This document shows, piece by piece, positions 1-7,586 of a stretch of DNA of 36,017 nt. Made by a program: the position numbers and the translations under genes. Origin of the DNA: a bacterium (lineage in GTDB: Bacteria; Hinthialibacterota; Hinthialibacteria; H5-UNCL2); assembly GCA_015075175.1 (NCBI GenBank), contig JABTUV010000012.1, positions 1 through 36,017 of the forward strand. The letters are read 5' to 3'. Position 1 is the stretch's first letter, and the number at the start of each line of letters is the position of its first letter. Below the pieces are notes generated by a model. That model was not told where the DNA came from and made no database searches. It saw nothing but the letters and a program-made list of their open reading frames with translations.

Positions 1-255
1 TTGGTGGTTGTTGCTGACGATGGGGCCGGCGTTGGGCGAAACGTTGGTAGCCACGTAGCAGTCGCGCATCATGGTCTGCAGCCCCAGCACGGTATCGTTG
101 CGTACGTCGCTCTGCAGCCGTCCTTCCAGCACGGAAAAGCCCAGAAAGGACGTGGAGACACCCACGATGGTTCCCACCAGGAGGATCAGACTGACGCCGA
201 TGATGGTCTCCGCCAGCGTGAAACCGCGGTCGGGATGCGTGCTTGGGGTGCGCAT
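1..255 (-). CDS. pseudopilin (PilW/GspJ-like), 3'-truncated by window edge
   Basis: The gene reads leftward off the window edge, so only the first 85 codons are present. The N-terminus starts MRTPSTHPDRGFTLAE and runs straight into a hydrophobic helix. This is the class III signal of type IV pilins and type II secretion pseudopilins: a short charged leader, cleavage after Gly, Phe+1 and Glu+5. The ATG is preceded by AAGGAGG at good spacing. It lies 20 nt downstream of the next pseudopilin gene in the same direction, so the two are probably co-transcribed. The helix is followed by a region compatible with a minor pseudopilin of the PilW/GspJ type, but the missing C-terminus prevents a firm assignment. 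It is expected to be processed by a prepilin peptidase and sit in the inner membrane or pseudopilus tip. Confidence 0.75.
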   Translation of the reverse strand, partial: MRTPSTHPDRGFTLAETIIGVSLILLVGTIVGVSTSFLGFSVLEGRLQSDVRNDTVLGLQTMMRDCYVATNVSPNAGPIVSNNHQ

Positions 256-275
256 GTCGGCGGCCTCCTTGTGGG

Positions 276-803
276 CTACGGATTGATGCTGCCGCGTGTC
301 ATAAGCGTTCCCATGAACACGGCGATGTCGTTGATCTTGGGTTCTTTCAGGCTGTGGTCGGAGTTAAAGAGTTTCTGGTCGGCCACGATCACACAGAGGC
401 GCACCGTCTGGGGTCGCCCGTCGCCGGGAATGCTGCGGCCCTGGAAGAGCTCGACCGTGATCGAGGCGTCCAGATCGTATTCGGCCAGGCGGGAGTAGAT
501 GTTCTCTTTCGTGCGCAGATCCTCGGTCTGCTCGATGGAGGATTGCGCGAGGGTCAGGTTGGAGAGGGGCAGAGCGGCCGGATCGGGAACGATGTAGTCC
601 AGGGGAGTCGAACGCAGCACCTCCAAGAGCTGGGACGCCAGTCGCGAGGCTTCGGTGACGCGCACCGATTCCCGCTTCATGTCCACGTAGCTGGAGAAGG
701 CGGTCGAGACGAACGCGACGGCGAACGCCAGGAGCGCGATCGCCACCAGCGACTCGACCAGCGTTGAGCCGGTTCTGGAACCCCGGTGCGAAAGGAGTCG
801 CAT
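276..803 (-). CDS. minor pseudopilin (PilV/GspI-like)
   Basis: This is a 175-residue protein with a short basic leader, then TGSTLVESLVAIALLAFAV, which is a prepilin-peptidase-type signal with Glu+5 and a hydrophobic N-terminal helix of about 20 residues. The open frame extends upstream to 932, but the start at 803 is preferred because it is preceded by a purine-rich GGGGGTGGAGG and puts the leader at the expected length. The rest is soluble with no further membrane segment. The size, the VES helix and the position before another pseudopilin fit PilV/GspI-type minor subunits; this is family inference. A sigma70-like promoter lies about 110 nt upstream. Confidence 0.75.
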   Translation of the reverse strand: MRLLSHRGSRTGSTLVESLVAIALLAFAVAFVSTAFSSYVDMKRESVRVTEASRLASQLLEVLRSTPLDYIVPDPAALPLSNLTLAQSSIEQTEDLRTKENIYSRLAEYDLDASITVELFQGRSIPGDGRPQTVRLCVIVADQKLFNSDHSLKEPKINDIAVFMGTLMTRGSINP

Positions 804-910
804 AGCCTCCACCCCCTCTTCGGTCGGCCCGAACAGCAGGTCGCGGGGAGGGCGACCTTCCCCCTGGTTTCGGGGAGAATCCAGCCTCCACGACCCGATT
901 CGTCCCCTAC

Positions 911-939
911 ATGATAGCGCAAGTATGCGCACTCGTTAA
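911..939 (-). promoter_or_regulatory. putative sigma70-type promoter for the pseudopilin pair
   Basis: Read on the minus strand, TTAACG (939-934) and TATCAT (916-911) are 17 nt apart, about 110 nt before the pseudopilin start at 803. The match is moderate at -35 and good at -10. It is placed by eye only. Confidence 0.4.
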
Positions 940-1002
940 CCGAAGTGTATTGTTTCTTTACGCATGAAGGAAGAAAAACGGACGACGAGGAAAAGCCGTA
1001 GC

Positions 1003-1100
1003 GGCGACCTCCTGGTCGCCGGTCGTGTCGGCATCTTGCCGACACAGGCCGCACGCCATCGGGGACGGGACGTCCCCCAGACCGGCGACAGGATGTCGCC
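1003..1100. repeat. cluster of four short hairpins with constant triloop and differing stems
   Basis: Four perfect stem-loops lie in the gap between the pseudopilin promoter and the giant secreted gene. They are 1003-1020 (stem GGCGACC, loop TCCT), 1025-1045 (stem GTGTCGGCA, loop TCT), 1061-1077 (stem GGGGACG, loop GGA) and 1084-1100 (stem GGCGACA, loop GGA). The loops are GGA or near its complement, while the stems differ yet stay fully paired. GTAGCGGC- and CGCTACGG-like stretches flank the cluster and recur to 1150. A fifth member is at 32118-32134. Confidence 0.7.
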
Positions 1101-1145
1101 GCTACGGGTCGCCGCTACGGGTCGGCTGCTACGGGCTGGCTGCCG

Positions 1146-1547
1146 CTAGCGGCCCCACAGGAGGAAGACGTCCCGTTCGTCGACCCGCCCGTCAGCGTTC
1201 AGGTCCGCGGGCGACTGGTCGAACAACTCGACCGGATTGACCAAGCCCTCCGGGTTCCACTCCGTCCCCAGGATCAAGGCGTCCAACACGCCCGGCTGCA
1301 GAAGGTCGAGGGCGGTCGTGAACGAAACCCAGGCATCCGGGCTGTCGCCGACCGCGTATGACGCGAACAACCGCGCCAGATAGACGCGCCCCGGCAAGAG
1401 GCCGCCCACTACTTGCGAAGTGGCCGTGGCCGAAATGTTCAGATGGCTCGCAACCGGCGTGATTTCACCCGACTCGTACACCTCCAGCCCGTAGCCATCC
1501 ACGCCCTCGACCGGCAGCCAGCGAATCTCCGCCGAGGCCCCTGTCAC
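1146..1547 (-). pseudogene. 3' segment of the giant secreted protein: fibronectin III-like domain and dockerin-like C-terminus
   Basis: The segment starts within PVTGASAEIRWLPVEGVDGY, a typical fibronectin III opening strand, and continues through YLARLFASYAVGDSPD and WVSFTTA. It ends with DLNADGRVDERDVFLLWGR, a single EF-hand-like loop of dockerin type at the extreme C-terminus, followed by a TAG stop. It overlaps the previous open stretch by 4 nt, which could suggest translational coupling. However, the sense reading of the previous frame extends naturally into this one, so I treat it as the frameshifted end of one gene. The C-terminal loop resembles that of the C25 protease at 18835-21390. 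Confidence 0.65.
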
Positions 1548-2695
1548 GGGTCCGAAGATGTCGAACGTGCGCGGCGGCGGCCGCCGACTACCACCGACGC
1601 CCGCGGCAGAAGGTCCGAGAAGTCCAGGTTGAAGTTGATGTTGCTGGCGACCAGCCGCACCTCGGTGGTACTGCCGGGCACGCCCAGCGCCATGTACAGG
1701 AGGTGCAACACGGGCGCGCCGGAACCGCCCGACAATTGCCGCTCCATCACCGAGGGCTTGTTCCCACCACCCGGCGCCAGGATGACGGTGAGATACTCCT
1801 GGGTCGCCGAGGGCTGACTGGTGGCGGCGTAGATCAATCCAAAGCCGGAGTCAGGCATGAGGCCGGCCAGCTCCAGGTCGCGCGGATCCCAGGCCAGCAC
1901 GAGCCGCGCAAACTCGATGGACTCGGGGCTGTAGGCGTACAGCGGCACGCTGACCAGATCAGGTTCCTGTTCGCCTTCGCCGCCCAAGAGGGCGCCGGCG
2001 CCGCCCACGCGAATCACGGGATACCGCCGCGGGGTGGGCGTGGGCGTGGCGGTGGGTTTGGGAGTGATCGTGGCCGTCGCATCGACCGGGCCGGCCACGC
2101 AATCCAGGGCGTCCAGGCCGTAGTCGACGCCCGTCGGGGGCACGACCGAGGTCAGGGCCGCGTTGGTCGCCACCACAAAGTTCCCGCCCGGCAAACCGGG
2201 ACCGTGCGCCAACAGGTCGCCGTGGGCAAAGCGCCCCAGCGGATCATCCAGCGAAGTCGAAAACAGCAGCGTGTGCGGATGATCGAAGACGGGCCCGGTC
2301 TCTCCCAGCTCGTTGGAGAAGGGCGAGTTGGGCCAGTCGATGGCGTCCAGCCCGAGGTTGGGCAGGGGCAGCCAAGTCGTAAAGACGTTGGGCACGCCCG
2401 CCGGCACGCCGTCCGCCCCCGTGCGCATGATGGCATAGGGAACGTACACGCCGGACTTGACGATAACCGCCAACTGGTCGTCGGCGGAGACGCGCAGGCC
2501 GGCGAAGGGGCCCGCGCCGGGGCCGCAGATGTACTCTTCGTTCACCTCCTCGAACGAGAAGAAGATGATGCTGCCCTCGGGCAGGACGAAGTGGGCCTTG
2601 TGGGCCAGCGTGTCGAAGATCTTGGCGTCCACTCCTTCCACGTCGACCGCGTCCAGGCCGATCTGCGTTGGGCGGTGTCCGGCCACGCCTCCCAC
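1544..2695 (-). pseudogene. segment of the giant secreted protein: GLDALD-type repeats, PT linker, cohesin-like domain
   Basis: This stretch is in the same frame as the segment ending at 2708; only TGA and five codons separate them. It contains three GLDALD-type anchors (QIGLDAVD, NLGLDAIDW, DYGLDALDC) spaced by beta-rich stretches with FAHGDLL and NAALTSV. A short linker (TPKPTATPTPTP) leads to a domain of about 150 residues. That domain has VSVPLYAYSPESIEFARLV, LAWDP and a closing INFNLDFSD strand, which looks like a cohesin-type fold. The frame then runs into an Arg-rich tail and TGA. A frame change in the GC-rich run near 1575-1590 instead gives PPPRTFDIFGPVTGAS and joins the next segment. 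An apparent GTG start at 2695 is not believed to be a real start. Confidence 0.6.
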
Positions 2696-2707
2696 CAGAC
2701 GCGAATG

Positions 2708-5095
2708 TCAAGCGGCGATGAAGGCGGCGTTGCGCAGGAATCCGCCGTTGGTCGTCAACAGATCGCTGTGCGACCGGACCGGGCCCGCGTTGGGATTGCC
2801 CGGCGCGTCGATGGGCGCGGTGTCCGACTCCAGCGTGAAGAAGGCGCGCGTGGACGTACCGGCGACGGTCTCCACGGTAATCACGTCAAAACCGTCCAGG
2901 CCGTAATCGACCCTGGGAACGGCGAAGAAGACGTCCTGCAGGTCGAAGTAACTGCCGCCCAGGAGCACCCGGCCGACGCTGCGGAAGGCGATCAGGATGT
3001 CGGCATGGTTGCCGCCGCCGGGCAGCACGTGAGGCTCTTCGACCGAATAGAGCACAATGCAGCGATCGGTCGGGGTGGGCGTGGGGGTGCGTGTGCGCGT
3101 GTAGGTCGGCGTGTCCGTCCACGTCCACGTCCAGGTGGGGGTGCGTGTCGGGGTCCACGTCGGAGTATGCGTGCGCGTGGGCGTATCCGTCGGCGTGTTG
3201 GTCGGCGGCACGATGGTGAACGTCGGTGTGCGCGTGGGTGTATTCGTGTAGGTCGGCGTATGCGTGTTGGTACGCGTTGGGGTGTTGGTCGCCGTGTTGG
3301 TCGGCGTGCGCGTGAACGTATCCGTCGGCTCGACCGTGGTGGGCGTGGGCGTGCCGGTGGAGGTCCCCGTCGGCGTCCCCGTGGGCGTGCCCGTCGGGGT
3401 CCCTGTGGACGTGGCCGTGCTGGTACTGGTACTCGTGGGCGTGCCGGTGGGCGTGGAGGTCGATGTCTCGGTCGCCGTCGGCGTGGCGGTCTCCGTCGGC
3501 GTCTCCGTCGCCGTATCCGTGGGAGTTTCCGTGGGCGTTTCGGTCGCCGTTGGCGTGGGCGTAAGCGTCGGCGTCTCGGTCGGCGTCGGGGTCGGCGTGG
3601 GCGTGGGACGATTCCACCAGTCAAACGGGTCCCACGGCCACCACCACCAGTCGGTGATGTAGCCGATCACGTAGCCGGTGAAATAATCGCAGATGGGGAC
3701 GGGTCGACTGGTGCGATGCGGCGAGCCGGTAGGCGGCCAGGCCTCGATGGGGCCGCGAACGCGCCCGGACTGGGGCGCTACTGCGCGCGCATTGCCGGGA
3801 AGCTCGATCTCAACAAAAACGTCGAAGAAACTGTCGATGTGGTAGGGCGAACCGGGCAACAGGGGCGGCACGCGGGTCGCATCCACGGCGCCGCCATTGG
3901 GATACCGGGTCGAGCTCTTGACCACGATGGGGCCGCCCAAAAGTGGACTGTTGCCCGCCAGGTTCAGGCCTGTCATCTCCGTGTCAAAGAACGGGAGATT
4001 GCTGGGCGCGCTGGCCGGCAGGCTGTTGATCATCATGTTGTCGCCCGTGCACTCGACCGTCTCGACGCCTTTGCCGACCCATTCGATCTTGAACAGGCCG
4101 CCGGAGAAAATACACCACCATGGCGGCAGGCAAATGAGGCGCGTGCGGTTGATGGTGAAGGTTTCTCCCAACCCGTTGTCGAAGAGAACGGGCGGGGCGG
4201 AAGGGCTGGTCTCCATGCTTGCGCTGGGCGGGTTGGTCGTTTCCAAACCGCTCACCCGAATGGGAATCCCGTTCTGAAAGAGCCCTTCCGAGATCGTGAT
4301 GTCGAAGAAGACGTCGAAGAAGCTGTCGCGCGGATAGTACTCATACGCGTGCAGCGACTGCTGGTAGCCCCTGATCTCGCGGAATTGGTCGGTCGGCGCG
4401 GCGACTTCGATGGGACCGAGGAGCGTGCTCATTCCCGTGAAGCGCAGCCGCGGCAGCAACTGGATGGTCGAGACAAAAGTCCCGCCGGCCAGCGTGACAT
4501 CGGGCTCCGCCAGGCGCTGCACTTCGCCGGAAAGCGTGACCAGTTCGGTCGCGTCGCCCACCTGCACTTCGATCTCGCAGGAGACCGGGAAGACCTGAGG
4601 CCGGCAGGGTTCGCGCAGGTCGGTCATGGGAGGATAATTATTCAGCTGCTTCTGGCTGGACAAGAGGAACTGGACCAGCGTGCCCACCGTCTCGCCGGTA
4701 TCTGGATCCACCAGGGGCACGGGCTGGTCCAGTTGGAACTGGGTCCCCGGAATCGGGACCGCGCCAGTCCCGAACTGCGACCCCACCAGACGCATGGGCG
4801 AAATGGGGATGCGGGAGTGGCCGGGGATTTCCAGCTCGCAGAACACGTCGAAGAAGCTGTCATACTGTGAGGGTGGGTCGCCGGTAATGTCCGTAATGCG
4901 TCCGAGGAGGCGGCGCTGTCGGAGATGCAGGCTCGCCCGCGGCAGTTGCCGCTGGCCGGGCGGAAAGGTTTCGCTCAGGTCGGTCCGCAGCAGGAGGCCG
5001 AAGTCGATGGTCGGCCGCCCTCGCCTTCCACGCGACCGTCCCGGGCGACTCCGCGCCGTGCCGCAAAGGGATACATGGCGCCGCCCGTGCCCCAC
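2708..5095 (-). pseudogene. central segment of the giant secreted protein: SFFDVF repeats, Thr/Pro linker, GLDALD-type repeats
   Basis: The first 30 or so codons are out of the biological frame, and sense sequence begins near [14 protein letters not shown]. Three repeat units follow, with [28 protein letters not shown] and [14 protein letters not shown]. Each is preceded by a conserved stretch of the form I-Q-L-x-x-L-x-x-T-G-x-S-x-L-x-G-P-I. At DNA level the repeat start recurs near 4841, 4310, 3818 and, diverged, 5317. A tryptophan cluster ([12 protein letters not shown]) immediately precedes a Thr/Pro-rich linker encoded by 3063-3612. After the linker comes a domain beginning [11 protein letters not shown] with DYGLDGFD. 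The frame ends at a TGA (2708-2710) that is in the same frame as the next open stretch. The domains are probably extracellular beta-sandwiches; I do not recognise a named family. Confidence 0.65.
3063..3612 (-). repeat. coding tandem repeat for a Thr/Pro-rich linker
   Basis: About 550 bp of imperfect GTCGGCGTG-type units encode (PT)n, [13 protein letters not shown] and TRTPT blocks. The linker sits between two repeat domains of the secreted giant protein. Such linkers are extended and often O-glycosylated in exported proteins. Slippage in this DNA could easily change linker length. Confidence 0.85.
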
Positions 5096-5684
5096 CTGCA
5101 GAAAGGCCTGCGCAACTACGCGCGGCGCGACGTGATCGTCGGGCGAAGCCAGATGAGCAGGTGCTTGAGCGTGGCCTGGGGCGTGCCGTCGGCTTCAGGA
5201 GCGGCGTGGCGATCAGCGGCGCGGAGCGGAACGGATCGGTGAAGGAATCGAGCCGACGACCGACTCCAGGCGAACGGGAACCTGGTGGTGCCACGGCATT
5301 CCAGACGGTTACGTCGATCCAGATGTCGAAGAGCTGTCGGCGGGGAAGTCCACGCCCACGGTTGGCTGCGTCACCTGGCCGTGCGCGGCGAGGCTTCACT
5401 GACCTGGATGGGCCCCATACGGGCGAGTTGCCCGTGGGGCTGAGCGCGACCAGCTGAATGGGGATGGTGGAACGTCCGTCTCCGTCCACGGTGGGGGTGG
5501 CGCGACGGATGATGACGTCGCCGCTGACGCGCGTCGTGAACGGACCGCCGCCCGGGTCCAGTGTGAGCTCCATGAAACAGTCGAGGCGGTCGACGCCGGC
5601 GGCCGTCGGAAATCTCTGCGCCCATAGCGGGGCGGCCGCGACCGCGCTAAGGATTGCGAAAGCGAGACCTCGCCGAAGATTCAT
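4860..5684 (-). pseudogene. 5' segment of the giant secreted protein: signal peptide and first repeats, frameshifted
   Basis: The first 23 residues, MNLRRGLAF through PLWAQ, form a clean Sec signal peptide with basic start, hydrophobic core and LWA cleavage site. Residues 30 to about 90 carry a repeat with VSGDV, IPIQLVALSPTGNSP and GP. After about 5413 the sense reading leaves this frame. The continuation IQVSEASPRT is in another frame, then VTQPTVGVDFPADS in a third, and FDIWIDVTVW returns to the first. Beyond that the translation is basic and serine-rich without family features, while [12 protein letters not shown] is readable in yet another frame. At least five indels are therefore needed within about 370 bp to restore one protein. 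The start is ATG at 5684, with a promoter about 120 nt upstream. Confidence 0.65.
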
Positions 5685-5807
5685 GGCATCCTCCGTGCTG
5701 GTCGTGTTACCCGATCCTTCCCCGAACGCGCACGAGTGAGGTACGGTTTACAGGTACGCGCAAGGACGCAATAGAGGCAAAAACTGATTGCAATCAACAG
5801 ATAATTA

Positions 5808-5837
5808 ACTTTAGGCCGGCAAAAAACGGTTTGTCAA
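5808..5837 (-). promoter_or_regulatory. putative sigma70-type promoter for the giant secreted protein
   Basis: On the minus strand TTGACA (5837-5832) and TAAAGT (5813-5808) are 18 nt apart, in an AT-rich patch about 125 nt upstream of the ATG at 5684. The -35 box is perfect. The implied leader is about 115 nt. The rest of the gap 5838-6010 holds a short GCAGGTTGAAGCCTG-like element near 5960 and nothing else I can name. Confidence 0.5.
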
Positions 5838-6010
5838 GTCCTTTTCTGAGACGCGATTTCATACGGACCGCGTCGCACTCCCTCCGGCAGGGGTTTTGGG
5901 CGGGCGCGCTGGTGCACCGCCGTCTTGTACTCAAAAAGGCGCGCGTGCAGGCAGGGTGCAGGTTGAAGCCTGAATTGCGGCGAAGCGTGCCGGCGGTATG
6001 GCGATTGTCC

Positions 6011-6045
6011 CCCCTAACCCCCCGTGTTAAGGGGGGAAGGTTGGG
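6011..6045. repeat. C-run/G-run palindrome, copy 1
   Basis: A run of Cs, TTAA and a run of Gs (TAACCCCCCGTGTTAAGGGG core, then GGAAGGTTGGG). It recurs at 10300-10318 and 21506-21536. Here the TTAA supplies the stop codon of the flippase gene, and the last codons of that gene (MNPTFPP) are made of repeat sequence. Confidence 0.7.
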
Positions 6046-7568
6046 TTCATCCGTGTGTAAAAGCAATGCACGGCACGCCGCCAGCGCTCCGGCATGCGGA
6101 TGCGATCCACGATCTCCAGACTGTCGGGCGTGAACAACCTCGCGGTCCGCCCGTAAACCACGTGCACGGTGAGAAACAACGGCAGCACCAGCGTCCGGAC
6201 AAGCCAGCTTTCGGCGTAGAAGGCGATGGGCCAGACAACAATCAAGGGCCAGAGGGGCGCCAGCGAGGGGGCCGTGTTGTAACCCTTGCGATAGTAGAGC
6301 CAGCCCATGCGTAGCCCCGTTCCCAATACCGCGGTGATGCAATTGGTCCAGGCGGCGCCGTACATGCCGTAACGCGGTACCAGCCAGCTCAGCGAGAGGA
6401 CCTGCGCCGCCGCCATGAGGACGGCGAAGAACGACATGGAGGGGATCAACCCGTAGGCGCCGAAGACGGCGGAATCGACCATGGTGGTCACTCGAAACGC
6501 CAGCGCTAGGAGCAGCACGATCAGGATGGGTCCGCCCGCCGCAAAACCGCCGGGATAGAGCGCGATGATCTCCCGCGACAGGAGCATCAACACCCCGCAA
6601 AGCGCCGCCCATGCCCATCCGATCTGCGGCCCGATGCGATGCACGAAGCGGTCGATCTCTCCTTCCTGCCCCTTGACCAGCATGGTGACGACCAGCGGCG
6701 CCATCAGGCTGACCAGGACCGTCGCGAGCTGGCCGACATTGGTGTAAATCAGCTGGGCGATGGCGTAGATGCCGACGAGGCTCTGATCGTTGGTAGCCTT
6801 GTTGAGCGCCAGTTGGTCGATGGAGAGAATCACTTGGCTGGCGATGCCGGAAAAGAGAATCGGATACGAGTAATGGAGGATTCTGCCGGCGTGTCGGCGG
6901 TCCCATTGCGGAGGCAGCGAGGAGGGCAAAAGGCGAAGGACGCCGACGAGCATGACGACGACGTTCAGGGTGAACAACCATGCGACCGCGGGCAGAGGCT
7001 CCAGTCGCAGGCCGGCGAAGGCGTAGACGCCCAGAACGAAGAGGAAAAGCAGCATGGGGGCGACGGGCAGAAAGGCGTACCAAAGCATCCGGCGGCTGGC
7101 CTGAAAGAAGGGTGGGAGGATCAGGATCAGGTTGAAGACGATCACGTATGCCCAGGTCAGATGTAGGGCGCGGGTTCCCGACAGCGACTCGGTCAGCTTG
7201 AAGTAAGCCCGGATATCGTCCCAGAAGAGAACGACGCACAAAACCAAAACGAGATTGGCCAAAAGGAAGAACGGCGCAATGAAGGTGAACGTTTTCCGCA
7301 GCGATCCCGACTGGACGTACTCGTCCGCGCCGTAACGCAAAACGCCGGCGGCCAGCCATCCGCTGCGGCCCAGAACGCCGATGAGGCCGACGGTCCGAAA
7401 GAAGAGTTGATAGACGCCGTAGTTGGCGGTGCGCTCGGCGTCGGTAGCGCCGAGACAATAGGTGAGCACGAAGCTGGTCGCCAGCCCGCACAGAGTGGCC
7501 AGTACCCGCGCGGTTCCGACGCCCAAGAAGTCGGAGAGAAAACTGCTGACGGCGGTGTGGCGGTTCAT
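6027..7568 (-). CDS. polysaccharide flippase, MOP superfamily (Wzx-like)
   Basis: This 513-residue protein is almost entirely hydrophobic helices, about 12 to 14 in number, starting with SFLSDFLGVGTARVLATL. It has the layout of MOP-superfamily polysaccharide transporters, including PYPILFSG-like and SIDQLALNK stretches mid-protein that resemble the oligosaccharide flippase family. Such proteins move lipid-linked glycan units across the inner membrane. It is last in a leftward group (methyltransferase, glycosyltransferase, flippase), 18 nt after the glycosyltransferase. The final residues (TRMNPTFPP) and the TAA stop come from an inserted C/G-run palindrome, so the native C-terminus may have been replaced. 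The start ATG at 7568 has only a weak ribosome-binding site. Substrate unknown. Confidence 0.8.
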   Translation of the reverse strand: MNRHTAVSSFLSDFLGVGTARVLATLCGLATSFVLTYCLGATDAERTANYGVYQLFFRTVGLIGVLGRSGWLAAGVLRYGADEYVQSGSLRKTFTFIAPFFLLANLVLVLCVVLFWDDIRAYFKLTESLSGTRALHLTWAYVIVFNLILILPPFFQASRRMLWYAFLPVAPMLLFLFVLGVYAFAGLRLEPLPAVAWLFTLNVVVMLVGVLRLLPSSLPPQWDRRHAGRILHYSYPILFSGIASQVILSIDQLALNKATNDQSLVGIYAIAQLIYTNVGQLATVLVSLMAPLVVTMLVKGQEGEIDRFVHRIGPQIGWAWAALCGVLMLLSREIIALYPGGFAAGGPILIVLLLALAFRVTTMVDSAVFGAYGLIPSMSFFAVLMAAAQVLSLSWLVPRYGMYGAAWTNCITAVLGTGLRMGWLYYRKGYNTAPSLAPLWPLIVVWPIAFYAESWLVRTLVLPLFLTVHVVYGRTARLFTPDSLEIVDRIRMPERWRRAVHCFYTRMNPTFPP

Positions 7569-7586
7569 AAATCTTGAGGTGTGAAG

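Larger units (their letters stand above)
1146..5684 (-). pseudogene. giant secreted multidomain protein gene, interrupted by an in-frame TGA and multiple frameshifts
   Basis: Four consecutive open stretches are best explained as one gene of roughly 1,500 codons read leftward. In order they encode: a Sec signal peptide; tandem beta-rich repeats marked by SFFDVF-like motifs; a Thr/Pro linker of about 185 residues; a second repeat type marked by GLDALD-like motifs; a short PT linker; a cohesin-like domain; a fibronectin III-like domain; and a C-terminal dockerin-like calcium loop. The frame is lost several times between about 5050 and 5420, again near 1575-1590, and stops at one in-frame TGA (2708-2710). 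Repeat units continue across these breaks, so they are lesions or errors rather than gene boundaries. The product would be exported and probably surface-associated. Function is unknown. Confidence 0.7.

Noticed and set aside
2708-2710. Selenocysteine codon or reassigned TGA
   Set aside because: No selenocysteine-insertion hairpin or redox motif is evident, and many other genes here end in TGA, so reassignment is unlikely. Nonsense mutation or base error is simpler, though readthrough stays open.
3063-3612. Possible non-coding minisatellite
   Set aside because: The repeat keeps one frame throughout and encodes a typical Thr/Pro linker between two domains.
1703-4870. A plus-strand open frame of 1,055 codons
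   Set aside because: It is the shadow of the minus-strand secreted protein. Its translation is Arg/Gly-rich low complexity opposite the Thr/Pro linker and has no family motifs.
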